DNA from: Aptenodytes patagonicus
Taxonomy: Eukaryota; Chordata; Aves; Sphenisciformes; Spheniscidae
DNA length: 64,000 nt
Reading direction: 5' to 3'
Assembly: GCF_965638725.1 (NCBI RefSeq)
Contig: NC_134951.1
Coordinates: 186,001 to 250,000 of the forward strand
Positions 49,901-59,959 of the stretch are shown here, piece after piece. Numbering within the stretch: position 1 is the stretch's first letter; every line of letters starts with the position of its first letter. Under the pieces are notes generated by a model. That model saw nothing but the letters and a program-made list of their open reading frames with translations, ran no database searches and was not told the origin of the DNA. The position numbers and the translations under genes are program-made.

Positions 49901-52900
49901 TCTCTACTGTACTATTATCACCCCTGTATCGTTATCAAAACGTCAAACATACAACACCAAGGACATAGCACAGATTGTCCTCAGGGATATGAGCTGTCGG
50001 AAATACAACTGACTGGGAGGTTCAGGAAGTTCTCAGTACTGAACCCAGGGGTAGTACGCTCAGATGAGTGCCAGTAATACAAAACACCATGAGGAGGGGG
50101 AAAAAAAAAAACCAGACAGGATAAACTGCAAGTTAGCTACTTTTGTTCTGTGCTAGCCCATGCTGTTATTCTGTGACACTTTCACTTGGTAGAGAGATCT
50201 TCCAATCACTGCAAATAACTGAAAAAATCACTTAGTCTTAGGAGGTGTTAAAAGATCAATATTAGGAATTACAAGGAAAGGAATAGAAAATGCCATAAAA
50301 ATTGGTATACTGCTGTAAGTACAAATCTTGAATAGGCTTGTAAAAATCACTCACGGCACACAGAATACAAATAGAAAGTAATTATTTCACATTTCTGATA
50401 ATACAGGAGCAAAAAAGCAGCCAATGAAGTGAGGAAACATCACATTTTAAAGAGAATGCACTTGATCCTGACATATATATATATATAAAAAAAATAAGAA
50501 TTAAACTGTAAAGCTGACTACCATCGGATATATATCAGAAGTAAAAATGGCTTCAAGTTGAAATTGAACTAGCTATCTGAAACGTATGCATTTGCAACTA
50601 CTAAACACAATAGTCCACATACACTACCTGACTCAAATTTCCTCAACTGCTGATTATTGCAAGAATGTGTCACAGCAAAACATCTTAGTCTTTCTTCCAT
50701 TCTTCTCCTGTTGACTTTCTTATTTGGTGGTTTAACAGCAGAAACTCTGGCTCTGCCACCTAAACATGAAAAAGCTAGAGCAGAATTCCACGTATTCATG
50801 AGATACTCATTTTCTATCTGGAAGGGGAGTATTGTAATTACACATTTTCTCTTTATTCTTGCTACTGCTGTAATCACAATTTTCAAAGTTGTATTTTTCC
50901 GCTTTCTGCATTGTAACAGTTGTTCACTCAACTCCAGACAGAGCTGCAGAAGTCTCCCTGACGTAACAGGCCAAAAAAGTTTCATCAAACTGCTGTGGAA
51001 AGATATCTGGGTAAGGGCTATTCAAAATAGAAGCAAGAACCACATCAGTGATCAGAACCACAACAGGGCAAGGAACCCAGACAGCCTAATCCATGATGGA
51101 TGAAACACTGAACGGAGGACTCCCAAGGCCACAAAGGTGAGCAATTAAGTCATTGTCCCTATTAGGAAAACCACCTAGGCAATTCAACAGGAGAAACCCC
51201 TCCAGCAATATTATGCAAGCCAAGTGGAGACGCTGTGTAAAGGAATACAGGACTTGTAATGGGATGTTGGAAACAGGAAATTTCGGGATCAAACAAGAGG
51301 ATTTAGGTACAATATTCATGGGATGTTTGAGGGAAGGGCCAGAAGTGTGGAAAGAGAAGGATCAAGATGAGTCGCTAGCCAAGTCCTGTGCCTGATCACC
51401 ACCACCTGAACTGACTTTTTATTAAATTATTTTTCAAACTATTTTCTGTGCAAGTGTGCTCCTTACTGTCTGTGTATGTGCACACACAACCACATAGATC
51501 TGCTGGTGAACCACAAGCCAGACTAGCCAGAAAGTTAGGACAAGAGGTCTTGGGGCCAGATTTTGCAGAGACAAGAGGGCCTGGGAGACAGGTACTAGAG
51601 ACACCCGTGAAATGAGATTTTCCCCAAGCACTGATCCTTAGAAACAGGATATGGTTATTCATGTCACCTGGGTTAACATGGGATGCTTGGAGAAGCACCG
51701 TGCTCCCATTTGCACTAACCTATTTGTCACTGGCCATGCTTTCACTGTGTCTCAGGATTTCCCACAGAGCCTCACTGCAGGCAGGACCTGGAGTCAGAGA
51801 CGGCAAGCAGCCTCTCACCTCCACTGGCCCAGCAGTAAGTTCCTTCCCAAGTTTAAGCCTGTCTAACATCTGACCCCCACCAAAACAGCACCAACCATGA
51901 TATTGTGATCACTTCCCCTGGGCCTCCCAATACAGATCTAAAGAGACAGAAGTCTGACAAGGGGAAGGCTTTGGTGCTGCTAGTAAGCTACATGGACCAT
52001 GTTATTTTTAGAACAGCTCTGTAAAGAACGCAGAGCAAACCCTGTCCCTCAGTCACAGGCAGCTGGAGTGTAACTAGCACCTCTAAACACCAAGGAAGGC
52101 TAGAAAAGCAGCAGGCAGCTGCTCTGGCTGCGCCTGCTCCCCCACTGAGGCAGCATAAAGGCTGAGAAGTGATGCTGGCTGGGGCAGCCCTAAGCAAGCT
52201 GCCAGCTGACTGTTACAGTCAATAAGCAAGAACATAATGGGTCTGCAGACAACAGGCCCAAGACAAAGGCTCAATTCCCTCTACATCCTGCAGTGCCCCT
52301 CATCTCATTCAAGCACATCTCAACGGGTTCATTCCTTCCAGGAAGCCCCCAGATGAGCCAATAAAAACGTTAAAAGGTTGCACATACTCCCCCTTTTGAG
52401 TATCTTCCCAATGGTCAAGTAAAATCATAAAAACTACAGCATGGCATTAGTTTTCTCCACCAGCTAGAAAAAAACAGGTCCATTGCCAAAGCCTGTCAAA
52501 AAGCTGGTAGCCCTCCTAACACTAGTTTGCTTTGAGAATCTCTGCAACCCGTCTTCTCTCCAGCAGCAGAATCCAAAGCTCAGAGCATCTCAAATGCCAC
52601 CTTCCCAAGGAACAATGCCTCACTTTCCCACATACAGAAACTCAGATGTGTGATAGGAAAAGAAAGACTGGTGCTTATCTGTTACTACCTCAGCAAGTTT
52701 CTTTCCAGTCACAACAGCGGCTAAGAAATCAGACTCAAGCATTACAGAATCCAAACACCCGGTCTAGTGGCATTTTCTCTCCAAAAATCCTGCACTGTCT
52801 CCTTGAAGAAATACAAATCCAGAGGTGCGAAAGTCATCAACTGGCTCCAGATGAAAAATAATTCAAGAAACTAAGATTCCCTCTAGGAGTGAAAAGACAA

Positions 52901-55900
52901 CAAAGAGGTAAAATAAAGATGCAGACCCATTTCATGTCTTTCTGGGTTCAGCTCATCATGAACCACAGCTCTTTCCTTAACATTTCATAGCACTAGCATC
53001 GATCAAGAGCATATGTTAGCCCAAGCACTAAAAATTCAGCTGTAACATCCCACCACCTAGCCATCAAGGGCCCCCTGAACAGCTGGGAACCACTTTATCC
53101 AAATGACAGCAAGGTCTTCCATAAGAAAAGGAGAAGCAAACTAATGGCAGTGTAGTAAAGACAGTGGTGGTGCCTGTATTAATTTTCTGAACTTCCAACA
53201 ACGGTATACAATGAAGAACAGCAAGACTAAACACTGAGCTCAGACATACCCACAGGCACAGTGCATGCTGCCTCAAATACTGGTCCTCAAGTTCTGCACC
53301 TGACCTGAAACCCAGGTCCATGTGGAACTTCGTCATCCTGTCTTAGTCTGCACGTCACAGTAAAGGAAGCTATGAAGGACTGCACATTTCATCTAGTTTA
53401 CCTGACAGTGGAAAACACCAGAGATAGGAAATCAAGAATTAATCAACATAGCAACCACTGTATGCACAGACACACTTATATACAAGAGATTTGCCTCCAG
53501 GGATGAGCCAAAAAAGAACCTCTCGATCTCAGCAGCCACTGAAACAGGGGCATAATGTGGAAAGTGCTCCAGCAGCTGAGCTTGCAAAAAAGTTAGTAAT
53601 ACTTCAAGCACAGGACAACAATCAGAAAACCACAAGGTCATTTCTTTCTCAAGGGAGGTTGTTGATGGCTAGCAAGAGCTCAAACATCACCTTTCAGCCA
53701 CCCCAGAAATCACCCCCAAGATTTTAGAATCTGTAGGAAAGAAGCACAACCCCTACATCTGCCATCCACACAGGACTGAGTGAGTCAGCACTTGGGCAAG
53801 TTCCCAGTCAAGGGACTGAATGCAAGCAGGACTGCAAGAATGGTACAAGGTTCTCCCACTAATCTTGAGCAGCCTGACATATCCTCAGGGAAAGGGCAAA
53901 GGTATTTAAGCAGAGACCAGTACCCTTTCTCCTATTATCTCTCTTTTCTCCTGTAAGTGCCAGGCTTCACATCCTTGCAAAGTCTTCTGTATCAGGGCAC
54001 AAAGCAGCATTTGGCAAGAGCTGTACCACAATTGACTATACCTTACAAGGAGCCTGGAGAAGAAGAAGCCTAGCATACCCAAGTCTGCTCGGTCCTTTTC
54101 TCTCTCTTAACCATGACAGACATACTCATACACATACCTAAAAGGGAACCTGCTTGTTCTCACATGCACAATATGATACAGATTCATTCAATAGCACTAA
54201 ATGGGTTATTTACTGTTACATGTTACAAAGATGACAACAAAGTACTTATAATAATAAGTCTTGGCTTGTGCAATCACACAGTGTTTTCCTACCCAGAAAA
54301 GGCATAGAAAGAAATATGGTCAATAGATCGCTATTAAACATATGACAAACTATAGGACCATCTAAGTGAATGGTTAAGTCCCTCCCACTAACATGAGCTT
54401 GCCAAGCCCAACACAGTAATACTGGAATGAAAATTAAAAAAAGATTCTGCTGCAGCAGAGCACAAGTTTTCCTACAATTATGTTTGGGCCACTTTTCTGT
54501 ATGATCTGTGTAGCTCTCAGGGACAGTAGGCACTGAGTCCAAGCTCTTGCTTTCAGGTTTAATACCAGCCAGTGGCAGGAGTCTAAAAATGAACTGCAAG
54601 AGTGTCGCTGCAATCCATCTCTATTATGAAGTTTCTATTCCTTGGAGGCATAGCAGATAATTCTGAAGATAGTTGGACAACCCAAGAAAAATAAATTATG
54701 CATGCGTGCTGACCAAAAGAAGAAAATGGGAGTGTCACATGGGGACAGCAGAAAAAGAGGTTTTTGTCAGGGAGAAAAGCCAAAAGGGACCAAGGCAAGC
54801 ACAAGCTTGGAGAGCCTGTCAGCCTCAGTCTCTCCCTCCTGCGATTCCCCTAACCTCAAGCTGTGGGTCCTTTCTCTATGCCTGTCTGTCATGAGACAAG
54901 ATTCCCCTGTTAAAAGTTTATCTTCAGCTCCTTGCAGAAACTAAAGCCTCACCCTTGTATATGTTAGGAGAGCGACCAGGAGCATGGTGACAATCGCAGA
55001 GAGGGATTCAGCTCAGGTAGGAAAGCAACAGTTTGCAACACACCAGGAGACCCACGCTTGCGATGTATACACAGCAGCAGCACAAGAAAGCAGATTGTCA
55101 CGGTTCCTGCAGCGCTTAAGGACAGCAGAGATACCTGAAAACACTCACTTTGGTTATACAGTGCAGGAAAGAGCAGAGTGATACTACGTCTTCTCTTGTA
55201 TAAGTTGTTTAACCAACAGAAAATAAGTGTCCTATGGGATGAGCCACTTTACCCTCCACCCTCCCCCTCCCAGCCATCTCACTCTGGCAGCAACTTCACC
55301 CTTAAGGTATATCAAAGCATGACCATATGCACTATTCATTAAACATTCCACAAAGAAGAGAACTTTGGTGAAGGTAAGTGTTCTCTATCTAGTTAAAATA
55401 GGTTCTTAATTAAAAATTTCACAGTAGCATTTAATTTTAAAAGACTACTCTGAACTTTCACAGCAATTACACACTGCGCTACAGAAGCTCCCTGTCTCTA
55501 GGGAAAATTACAATCAATGAATTCAACACAACCCTTTTTTACATTTTAAGTTTAAGCAGGAATAGAATAGAATAGTTCAATGGGAAGGGAACTACAAGGA
55601 TCATCTGGTCCAACTGCCTCAGCAAGTTAAAGCGTATTATTAAGGGCATTGTCCAAATGCCTCTTAAACACTGACAGGCTTGGGGCATCAACCACCTCTC
55701 CAGGAAGCCTGATCCAGGGTTTGACCACCCTCTCGGTAAAGAAATGCTTCCTCATGTCCAGTCTGAACCTCCCCTGGCGCAGCTTTGAGCCATTCCCAGG
55801 CGTCCTGTCCCTGGATCCCAAGGAGAAGGGATCAGCACACCCCTCTCCACATCCCCTCCTCAGGAAGCTGTAGAGAGCAATGAGGACACCCCTCAGCCTC

Positions 55901-58900
55901 CTTCTCTCCAAACGAGACAAACCCAGAGTCCTCAGCCGCTCCTCAGAAGACATGCCTTCCAGCCCCGTCACCAGCTTTGTTGGCCTCCTCTGGACACATT
56001 CGAGGACCTTCACATCCTTCTCAAATGGTGAGGGCCCAGAACTGCACACAGTACTTCACGTGAGGCTGCACCAACACTGAATACAGCGGGACAATCCCCT
56101 CTCTTGACTGGCTGGTTATGCTGTGTTTGATGCCCCCCAGGATGCAGTTTGCCCTCTGGGCTGCCAGGGCACACTGCTGGCTCCTATTGACCCTGCTGCT
56201 GACCAGCACCCCCAGATCCCTTTCTGTAGGGCTGCTCTCCAGATACTCTTCTCCCAGTTTAGACTTGCACCTGGTGTTATTTTCCCCTTGTGAACTAATA
56301 CATTTTAAGTTATATTAGTCGATATAGTTTAGCCTAGGCTGCTGTAGCTAAAATATGACCAATTCACAATCCCGCTAACTTGATTGCGCTAACAACTGAA
56401 ACTTCCCCCCACACATACTCCCCAAGATAGCCTCTGCTGATTTGCTAACTTACTCTGCACGCAAATCGAGCACACTAAGCCCGATGCGCTGGCGAGTGCC
56501 CCGTGTGCTAGAGAACCCGGGCATCGGTTAGGGCTGCTGAGCTCCCATGTGACTGGGATCACTGCAGCGGAACAAAGACGGAGCGAGCAACGGGGGCTCC
56601 GGGCATAAGCCCCGCACAGAGGAGGCAGCGCTCCGGCAGCTCCCGCTCGACTGCTCTGTCAGAGCAGGCCCTTCCCCCGGGACCCGCTCCCCTAGCCCCG
56701 GCCCGGCACAGGCACCGAGCCACAGCCGGGAGCCGAACACCGACGGAGCCGCCGCCGGCACGAGCAGCCTATGGGAGCTGGCGCTGGTGATGTAACGCTT
56801 CCCGCCCCCTGCCATTGGCTGGAGCGGCCGTCCTTCGGGGAGCCGCCCCGCCCCGCCAGCGGCGCCCCGGCCGGTGCCCGCGCCGCGGCCTTCCCAAGGC
56901 CCGGTAGGGCTGGCGGCGCGGCGCGCTGTGCGCTCTGCGCCGGGGTGCTCGGGAGGGCGCGAGGACGGCTTGCCTCGGGCGGAGAAACGCTTCTGAGCGC
57001 CTCGGAGAAGGCAGCAGGGAAGCAGTGGGACTGGCACAGCCACTGCGGGCTGTTCTGCCACCCCACGACCATTTTGTGCCCAGAACCCACCACGGCGGCA
57101 CAGGCAGGTGGCAGACGTGCTCAGGAATCACACTGCGGCTTATTCTGCTGAAATCTGCTAATTTACAGTAAATAGCCTGAGCACTTACACCCTTCCTGTT
57201 CACAGAGACGGCCTGCTCCCTCAGATTCACAGGGCCCCTCTCTGCGCAGCCTCTGTGCAACATCACCTCTCTTCTAGGAAGTTGATTACAAAGAGTCTAC
57301 AGCTATTAAAAATAAATTAAAAAAAAAAGTGAGGTTATTACATTTCCGAATGCACCTACACATATGCAACTCAAAGCAAGAAGTAAAGAACGTAATATCC
57401 AGGGAATACCAGACTACATGTAGTGCATACAACCTTACTCTGTCCACGATCACACGTGCTGTTTTCTCTCCAGATTATCACATTAAGTTGCTTCCAAGGT
57501 GGCTGCCAAATTCAGCATCCAGAGAAGGTATTGCTGAGATAAAGAATCAGGATTGCATCCCCAGGAGAGGGGGTGGCACGTCCCTTCTCCATGGAGTAAC
57601 ACCTCCTCCCTGCCGAGGGGTAGCGAGTAAGAGCCTGTCTACACAGCTGCACTGACCGGAATAACGAGCATCAACTGACTGAGCCGTCACACTAACAGCC
57701 CTTTACAGGGACACCACTCTGGCACGAGAGATGCTTTACTCTGATATACTCGGATGCTCAGAAAGTAAAGCTGTTATTCCAAAATAAATTTCATGCTGGA
57801 ACATCTGCAGTGGGAGAGTTTACTCCAGGGCACAGATCAGTCCAAAAGCTGAAGACAGCAAAAAGAGTATGATGTCATATGGTTAAAGTGAATGAGTGCC
57901 ACTCCTCAAGCTTGGACCTAATCAAGCCACAAACTTACAGGCAAGATTAAGAGACAAAACAGAATTTAACTGCATGATCACTAGAAGCCTGTGTTTTTCA
58001 TATACATGTGAGACATAGGGCCCACACGCGGGCAATTGCAGCAGGTATCAGTCAGCACCGAATCAGCACTTCCTGCAGTGAGGCAGTGCAACCTTGACGG
58101 ATGAAGACTCGAGAACCAGAGGCCCCAAGTTTACCCCAGGCCAGTCAACAATTCATTTTGTGGCCTTCACCAGTCATTCCTCTATCTGTAAGGTGGAACA
58201 AAGCTCATATGTCCAACACACAGAGGCAGTCTGCCCTCAAACCAACCAGCCACTCTTGTTCTCAAGCTAGAAGACAGTAATTAAAATTTTAAGGAACTTC
58301 TTGTGTTCAGGCCTTAATTTGTCTGCAGATGGGGAAACTGAAATCCAAAAAAACCACTAGAGCCTACCAAATCTTATATTTATGTAGGAGACTACAGAAA
58401 AGCCTGGAAAGAAGTGTATCTTTCTGTGTCAAAATGATCAGTATTAAATAAAACATATTGAAAAAACTACATAAACTGAACATCAGTTTTGTTCCCCAAT
58501 GTGTGCCAATTCAGCACAGATCACAGGAAAAAGCACTTCAGGTTATCGTAAGGAATGTATTGTGGAGGATAGAATTAAAGCTTCATACAGACACCCTCCC
58601 CATTGCAACCCAAACCATACAGCTTCACCAGAAAAGGCACATTCTTACTACACCATGCTAGGATTTGGCTTATGTTAACAAAACCAAGACAGCTTTCAAG
58701 AAAGCAAAGGTAAGGAACTGCGGGGGGAATCCTTGACCTTACTTTGACCTCCAAATTTACATCAGAATAAATGACTCTTTCACCACCACCAAAGTTTGAA
58801 CTACCCTGTGTCTACAATAATGGATAAAGCAGACAAACCTCTATGCTCAGCCCTGACTTGGCTGAGAAAAGCTGCATCAGCACTTGTGCCGCAGCACTAG

Positions 58901-59943
58901 AGTTAACATTTTCTGTCTTTCAGCAACTACCACAGCTATACAGCTTGCCCAGCCAGAGCAGGTTTCACTGAGCCAACGTGAAGCAGAAACCAGTTTGTGG
59001 AGACAGCCCCGAATAAGATAAACAGAGCGCAGCAAAGAATGGAAAAAGGGAGAGGTCCAAAACAGTAAGATCTAATCTATTTGTGTCTTCACACAGGACA
59101 ATTCTGATATATGCACTAAGAGGTGGATGCAAATCAGACAAGCCAAGAAACAAGTCTGCATGCGTGAATTGGCTACACTTTATCCTAATTGAAAACTTCA
59201 AAGCAAAGCAAAACCAAGGCACAATTCAAAAGCCGATGAGACTGGGTAACTGGCTGCCTCCGCAGCAGGTACTGTTCACTTCACATTCCCTAGCGAACAC
59301 CAAGGACTATCTAGTTATTGCTCTTTGTTATTCCCAGAGCAAAAGATCTGCGAAACGAGATGCGCATAGGAGTGCTGGAGACACTCCCTGCTCAACACAG
59401 CAGCAACAGCTGGCCCTGACACCACCCGTACAGCAGAGCCTCCAGCACAATGAACATGCAGGGAGAAAAGCAGGCCGCCGCACTCTGGCCCCAATGCTCC
59501 CGAGCCTGAGAAAAGACGGCCCCGCAGCTCACGAAGGGCTATCCACATCCCTGCCACCCCGGGAGTGTGACAGCCCCTCGCCACTGGGGCCCGGGCTGAC
59601 ACGGGGACGGGTGGAAGGAGGACAGCCAGCAGGGCAAGACAAGAGCCCGCACGGGTCCCACGCCCCGCCCAGCTCGGTCAAGGCTCCCCCACGCACCCCG
59701 GCGGTCCAGGCCCAGGAACCGGCCCCCAGCACTGACCTCCTCGCGACGCTTCTGCCAGCGGCCGCACGGCGACTCCTCAAGGATCTCGGACTCGTCCTCG
59801 CTCTCCTCCTCCTCCTCCTCCTCCGGGGGCGCCGCGGAAGTCACCGGCGCAGATACTGAGGTCATTCCCGGGCCAGACGACGCGGACTCCGGCTTTGAGT
59901 CGGAGCCGCCGCTCGGCACCTGCTTGGACTCGCCCTCCGACAT
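13949..59943 (-). CDS. NRBP1: NRBP1, nuclear receptor-binding protein 1 (pseudokinase adaptor)
   Basis: Seventeen coding exons, in order: 59737-59943, 39704-39826, 39187-39288, 39008-39097, 38457-38497, 37023-37117, 20101-20184, 19767-19825, 18507-18605, 18299-18431, 17907-18009, 15219-15269, 14988-15123, 14844-14897, 14384-14447, 14251-14306, 13949-14047. All introns are GT-AG and phases agree throughout, giving 531 residues (human about 535). An acidic N-terminus ([11 protein letters not shown]) precedes the pseudokinase fold at about 70-325. Catalytic residues are replaced: Asn-96 stands where the VAIK Lys should be, HGN (199-201) replaces HRD and GSV (218-220) replaces DFG. The known role is as an adaptor linking TSC22/BTB proteins and a Cullin-RING ubiquitin ligase, and in ER-Golgi trafficking. 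A Pro-rich linker (about 405-435) leads to a conserved helical C-terminal domain ending AVTVSS. Introns 1 (19.9 kb) and 6 (16.8 kb) carry most of the repeats. Confidence 0.97.
14634..14646. repeat. 13-G homopolymer
   Basis: An uninterrupted run of 13 G in the NRBP1 intron between exons 14384-14447 and 14844-14897. It is a simple repeat, prone to sequencing length error. Confidence 0.85.
15270..17906 (-). other. NRBP1: NRBP1 intron 11, no feature recognised
   Basis: A 2.6-kb intron of ordinary base composition. I found no CR1 or LTR signature, no RNA gene and no convincing open frame. It could hold an old decayed repeat that I cannot recognise by eye. Confidence 0.6.
18606..19766 (-). other. 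NRBP1: NRBP1 intron 8, no feature recognised
   Basis: A 1.2-kb intron between the exons encoding the end of the kinase-like fold. The open frames here (for example 19121-19465 on + and 19219-19563 on -) are mutual shadows without recognisable domains. Confidence 0.6.
21071..21614 (+). mobile_element. Solo LTR of an avian endogenous retrovirus, 544 bp
   Basis: It starts TGTCCTGGTTTCGGCAGGGA and ends GGTTAAACCACAACA, and is flanked by a perfect 5-bp target duplication, TCTGT (21066-21070 and 21615-21619). It contains a palindromic CRE (TGACGTCA at 21313-21320) upstream of a degraded TATA region. The conserved TATTAAACTGTTTTTATCTC segment is near the 3' end. No internal viral sequence adjoins it, so it is a recombined solo LTR. 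Its middle part (about 21350-21460, with an ATT repeat) differs from the LTRs at 46 and 48.7 kb, suggesting another subfamily. It lies antisense to NRBP1 in intron 6. Confidence 0.93.
21430..21465. repeat. (ATT)n microsatellite inside the LTR
   Basis: Interrupted TTA/ATT triplets within the solo LTR at 21071-21614, absent from the other LTR copies in the window. Confidence 0.8.
26747..27375 (-). mobile_element. CR1 LINE, 3' 0.63 kb
   Basis: A minus-strand CR1, therefore sense relative to NRBP1, in intron 6. On the + strand it begins with the reverse complement of the terminal octamers (ATAGAATCATAAAATCAT), then GGTTGGAAGGGACC. Translation of the minus strand gives broken frames with CR1 words ([33 protein letters not shown]). 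It is 5'-truncated and frameshifted. Confidence 0.93.
28334..29775 (-). mobile_element. CR1 LINE, 1.4-kb fragment
   Basis: A longer, older CR1 on the minus strand in NRBP1 intron 6. The 3' end reads GGTTGGAAGGGACCTCTTGA on the + strand. Further in, it covers the RT C-terminus and then the RT core as far as the segment matching the region just upstream of motif A in the copy at 46.9-48.6 kb. Many stops and frameshifts show that it is inactive. The left boundary is clear. The right boundary (5' truncation) is judged by loss of similarity. Confidence 0.88.
30343..30358. repeat. Poly(A) run followed by CA-rich DNA
   Basis: About 16 uninterrupted A on the + strand, followed by CCAACC and CACACACAC words to about 30420. 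It is simple-sequence DNA in NRBP1 intron 6. Confidence 0.75.
32815..32890. repeat. GT/TA/CA compound microsatellite
   Basis: GTGTGTATGTTTGTGTGTG, followed by ATAGATATACACACACACAT and TATATATACACACACA. It is a compound dinucleotide repeat with hairpin potential in NRBP1 intron 6. Confidence 0.85.
39293..39349 (-). repeat. Tandem 24-bp duplication next to the NRBP1 exon 3 acceptor
   Basis: Two perfect copies of a 24-bp unit (starting ACATCAGAAAGACAAAGA on the + strand), followed by 9 bases of a third, begin four bases inside intron 2 from coding exon 3 (39187-39288). In the pre-mRNA each unit carries a CTGATGTAAC branch-point-like word and a TCTTTGTCTTT pyrimidine tract, so the 3' splice-site signals are duplicated. 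Confidence 0.9.
40525..41257 (+). mobile_element. CR1 LINE, 3' 0.73 kb
   Basis: A plus-strand CR1, antisense to NRBP1, in intron 1. It has the same subfamily words as the copy at 6.5 kb ([64 protein letters not shown]) and ends CCTTCCAAACCAAACTATTC plus ATTCTATGATTCTAAGAT. At least one frameshift at about 40835-40840 breaks the frame. Confidence 0.95.
42300..43184 (+). mobile_element. CR1 LINE, 0.9-kb fragment
   Basis: A plus-strand CR1 in NRBP1 intron 1. It starts within the RT frame just after motif C ([18 protein letters not shown]), continues through [20 protein letters not shown] and [10 protein letters not shown], and ends CCCTTCCAACTGAACTATTC TATTCTA. A frameshift near 42700 splits it into two open frames. 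It is almost identical to the inverted copy at 55560-56272. Confidence 0.94.
43620..43655. repeat. CT/TA/CA compound microsatellite
   Basis: TCTCTCTCTCTCTC, followed by TATATATATA and CACACACAC. It is simple-sequence DNA in NRBP1 intron 1. Confidence 0.85.
46021..46606 (+). mobile_element. Solo LTR of the same family, diverged copy, about 586 bp
   Basis: It begins TGTGCTGGTTTTAGCTGGGA and ends GGGGTTAAACCACCA. Its central segment (GATGGAGCCCTGCTTTCCTG, TTTACCTATTAAACTGTTTT) matches the LTR at 48728-49320 closely. The CRE is mutated to TGACATCA and the TATA region reads CATAAAAAG. No clean 5-bp flanking duplication is visible (CTAGT against GTGTA), in keeping with greater age. It has the same orientation as the neighbouring LTR but is an independent insertion. 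Confidence 0.88.
46881..48560 (-). mobile_element. CR1 LINE, 1.7 kb, with an intact reverse-transcriptase frame
   Basis: A minus-strand CR1 (sense to NRBP1) truncated upstream of the RT. On the + strand it starts ATAGAATTATAGAATCATTA AGGTTGGAA. A single open frame of 559 codons runs from 48640 to 46961; about its first 30 codons come from the flank. RT motifs are intact: [10 protein letters not shown] (about 134-143), motif [11 protein letters not shown] (206-215), motif [12 protein letters not shown] (262-272) and motif C FADD (293-296), followed by the usual CR1 C-terminal region. The endonuclease domain is missing, so the copy cannot move by itself. The uninterrupted frame implies a young insertion. 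Confidence 0.94.
48728..49320 (+). mobile_element. Solo LTR of an avian endogenous retrovirus, 593 bp
   Basis: It starts TGTCCTGGTTTTGGCAGGGA and ends GATTAAACCACGACA, with a perfect 5-bp target duplication CAGTG (48723-48727 and 49321-49325). It has an intact palindromic CRE (TGACGTCA, 48984-48991) placed just before TATATAAAG (about 48998-49006), so a promoter-like U3 is preserved. It has no internal viral genes. It is antisense to NRBP1 in intron 1. Confidence 0.95.
50469..50486. repeat. (AT)n run
   Basis: A short TATATATATATATATA tract followed by poly(A) in NRBP1 intron 1. Confidence 0.8.
55560..56272 (-). mobile_element. CR1 LINE, 0.7 kb, inverted near-copy of 42.5-43.2 kb
   Basis: A minus-strand CR1 in NRBP1 intron 1. 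The + strand starts AATAGAATAGAATAGTTCAA. It carries the same two frames, split by the same frameshift, as the copy at 42300-43184. The two 140-residue C-terminal frames differ at only about two positions. It is 5'-truncated in the CR1 segment encoding [18 protein letters not shown]. Confidence 0.94.
56460..57130. promoter_or_regulatory. CpG island inside NRBP1 intron 1 (candidate internal promoter)
   Basis: About 0.6 kb of CpG-dense DNA in otherwise AT-rich intron, with GCCGCCCCGCCCCGCC GC boxes near 56841-56857, a CCAAT box as GCCATTGGCT (about 56812-56821) and a CRE-like TGATGTAACG (about 56787-56796). Open frames here (177 residues on -, 126 on +) are Ala/Arg/Pro/Gly-rich and typical of GC-rich noncoding DNA. 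An alternative NRBP1 first exon or a lncRNA promoter would fit. Which of these is not decidable from sequence. Confidence 0.55.
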
Positions 59944-59959
59944 GCTGCGGTCGCACAAC
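59737..59959 (-). other. NRBP1: NRBP1 start-codon exon with acceptor
   Basis: Reading the minus strand, CTGGCCCGCAG precedes GTTGTGCGACCGCAGCATG. The ATG (59941-59943) is therefore 16 nt inside an exon that probably has a noncoding exon upstream. The exon ends GAGGAG followed by the GTCAGT donor. A seven-residue Glu run is encoded by a (CTC)n tract (on the + strand) at about 59804-59824. Confidence 0.8.

Larger units (their letters stand above)
39827..59736 (-). other. NRBP1: NRBP1 intron 1 (19.9 kb)
   Basis: It separates the exon with the start codon from the pseudokinase exons. It contains four CR1 fragments (two in each orientation), two solo LTRs, microsatellites and a CpG island at about 56460-57130. 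In 49321-55559 and 57140-59736 I see no recognisable gene or repeat apart from an (AT)n run at about 50470. The only signs of transcription other than NRBP1 itself are the CpG island and the LTR promoters. Confidence 0.75.

Noticed and set aside
56528-57061. A 177-residue minus-strand open frame in the intronic CpG island
   Set aside because: Ala/Arg/Pro/Gly-rich with no domain, and similar frames exist on the other strand. GC-rich DNA produces such frames by chance. The island itself is reported instead.
59083-59859. A 258-residue + strand open frame
   Set aside because: Its right half is the antisense of the NRBP1 start-codon exon and its GC-rich flank, and the left half has no recognisable domain. 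It is a composition shadow.
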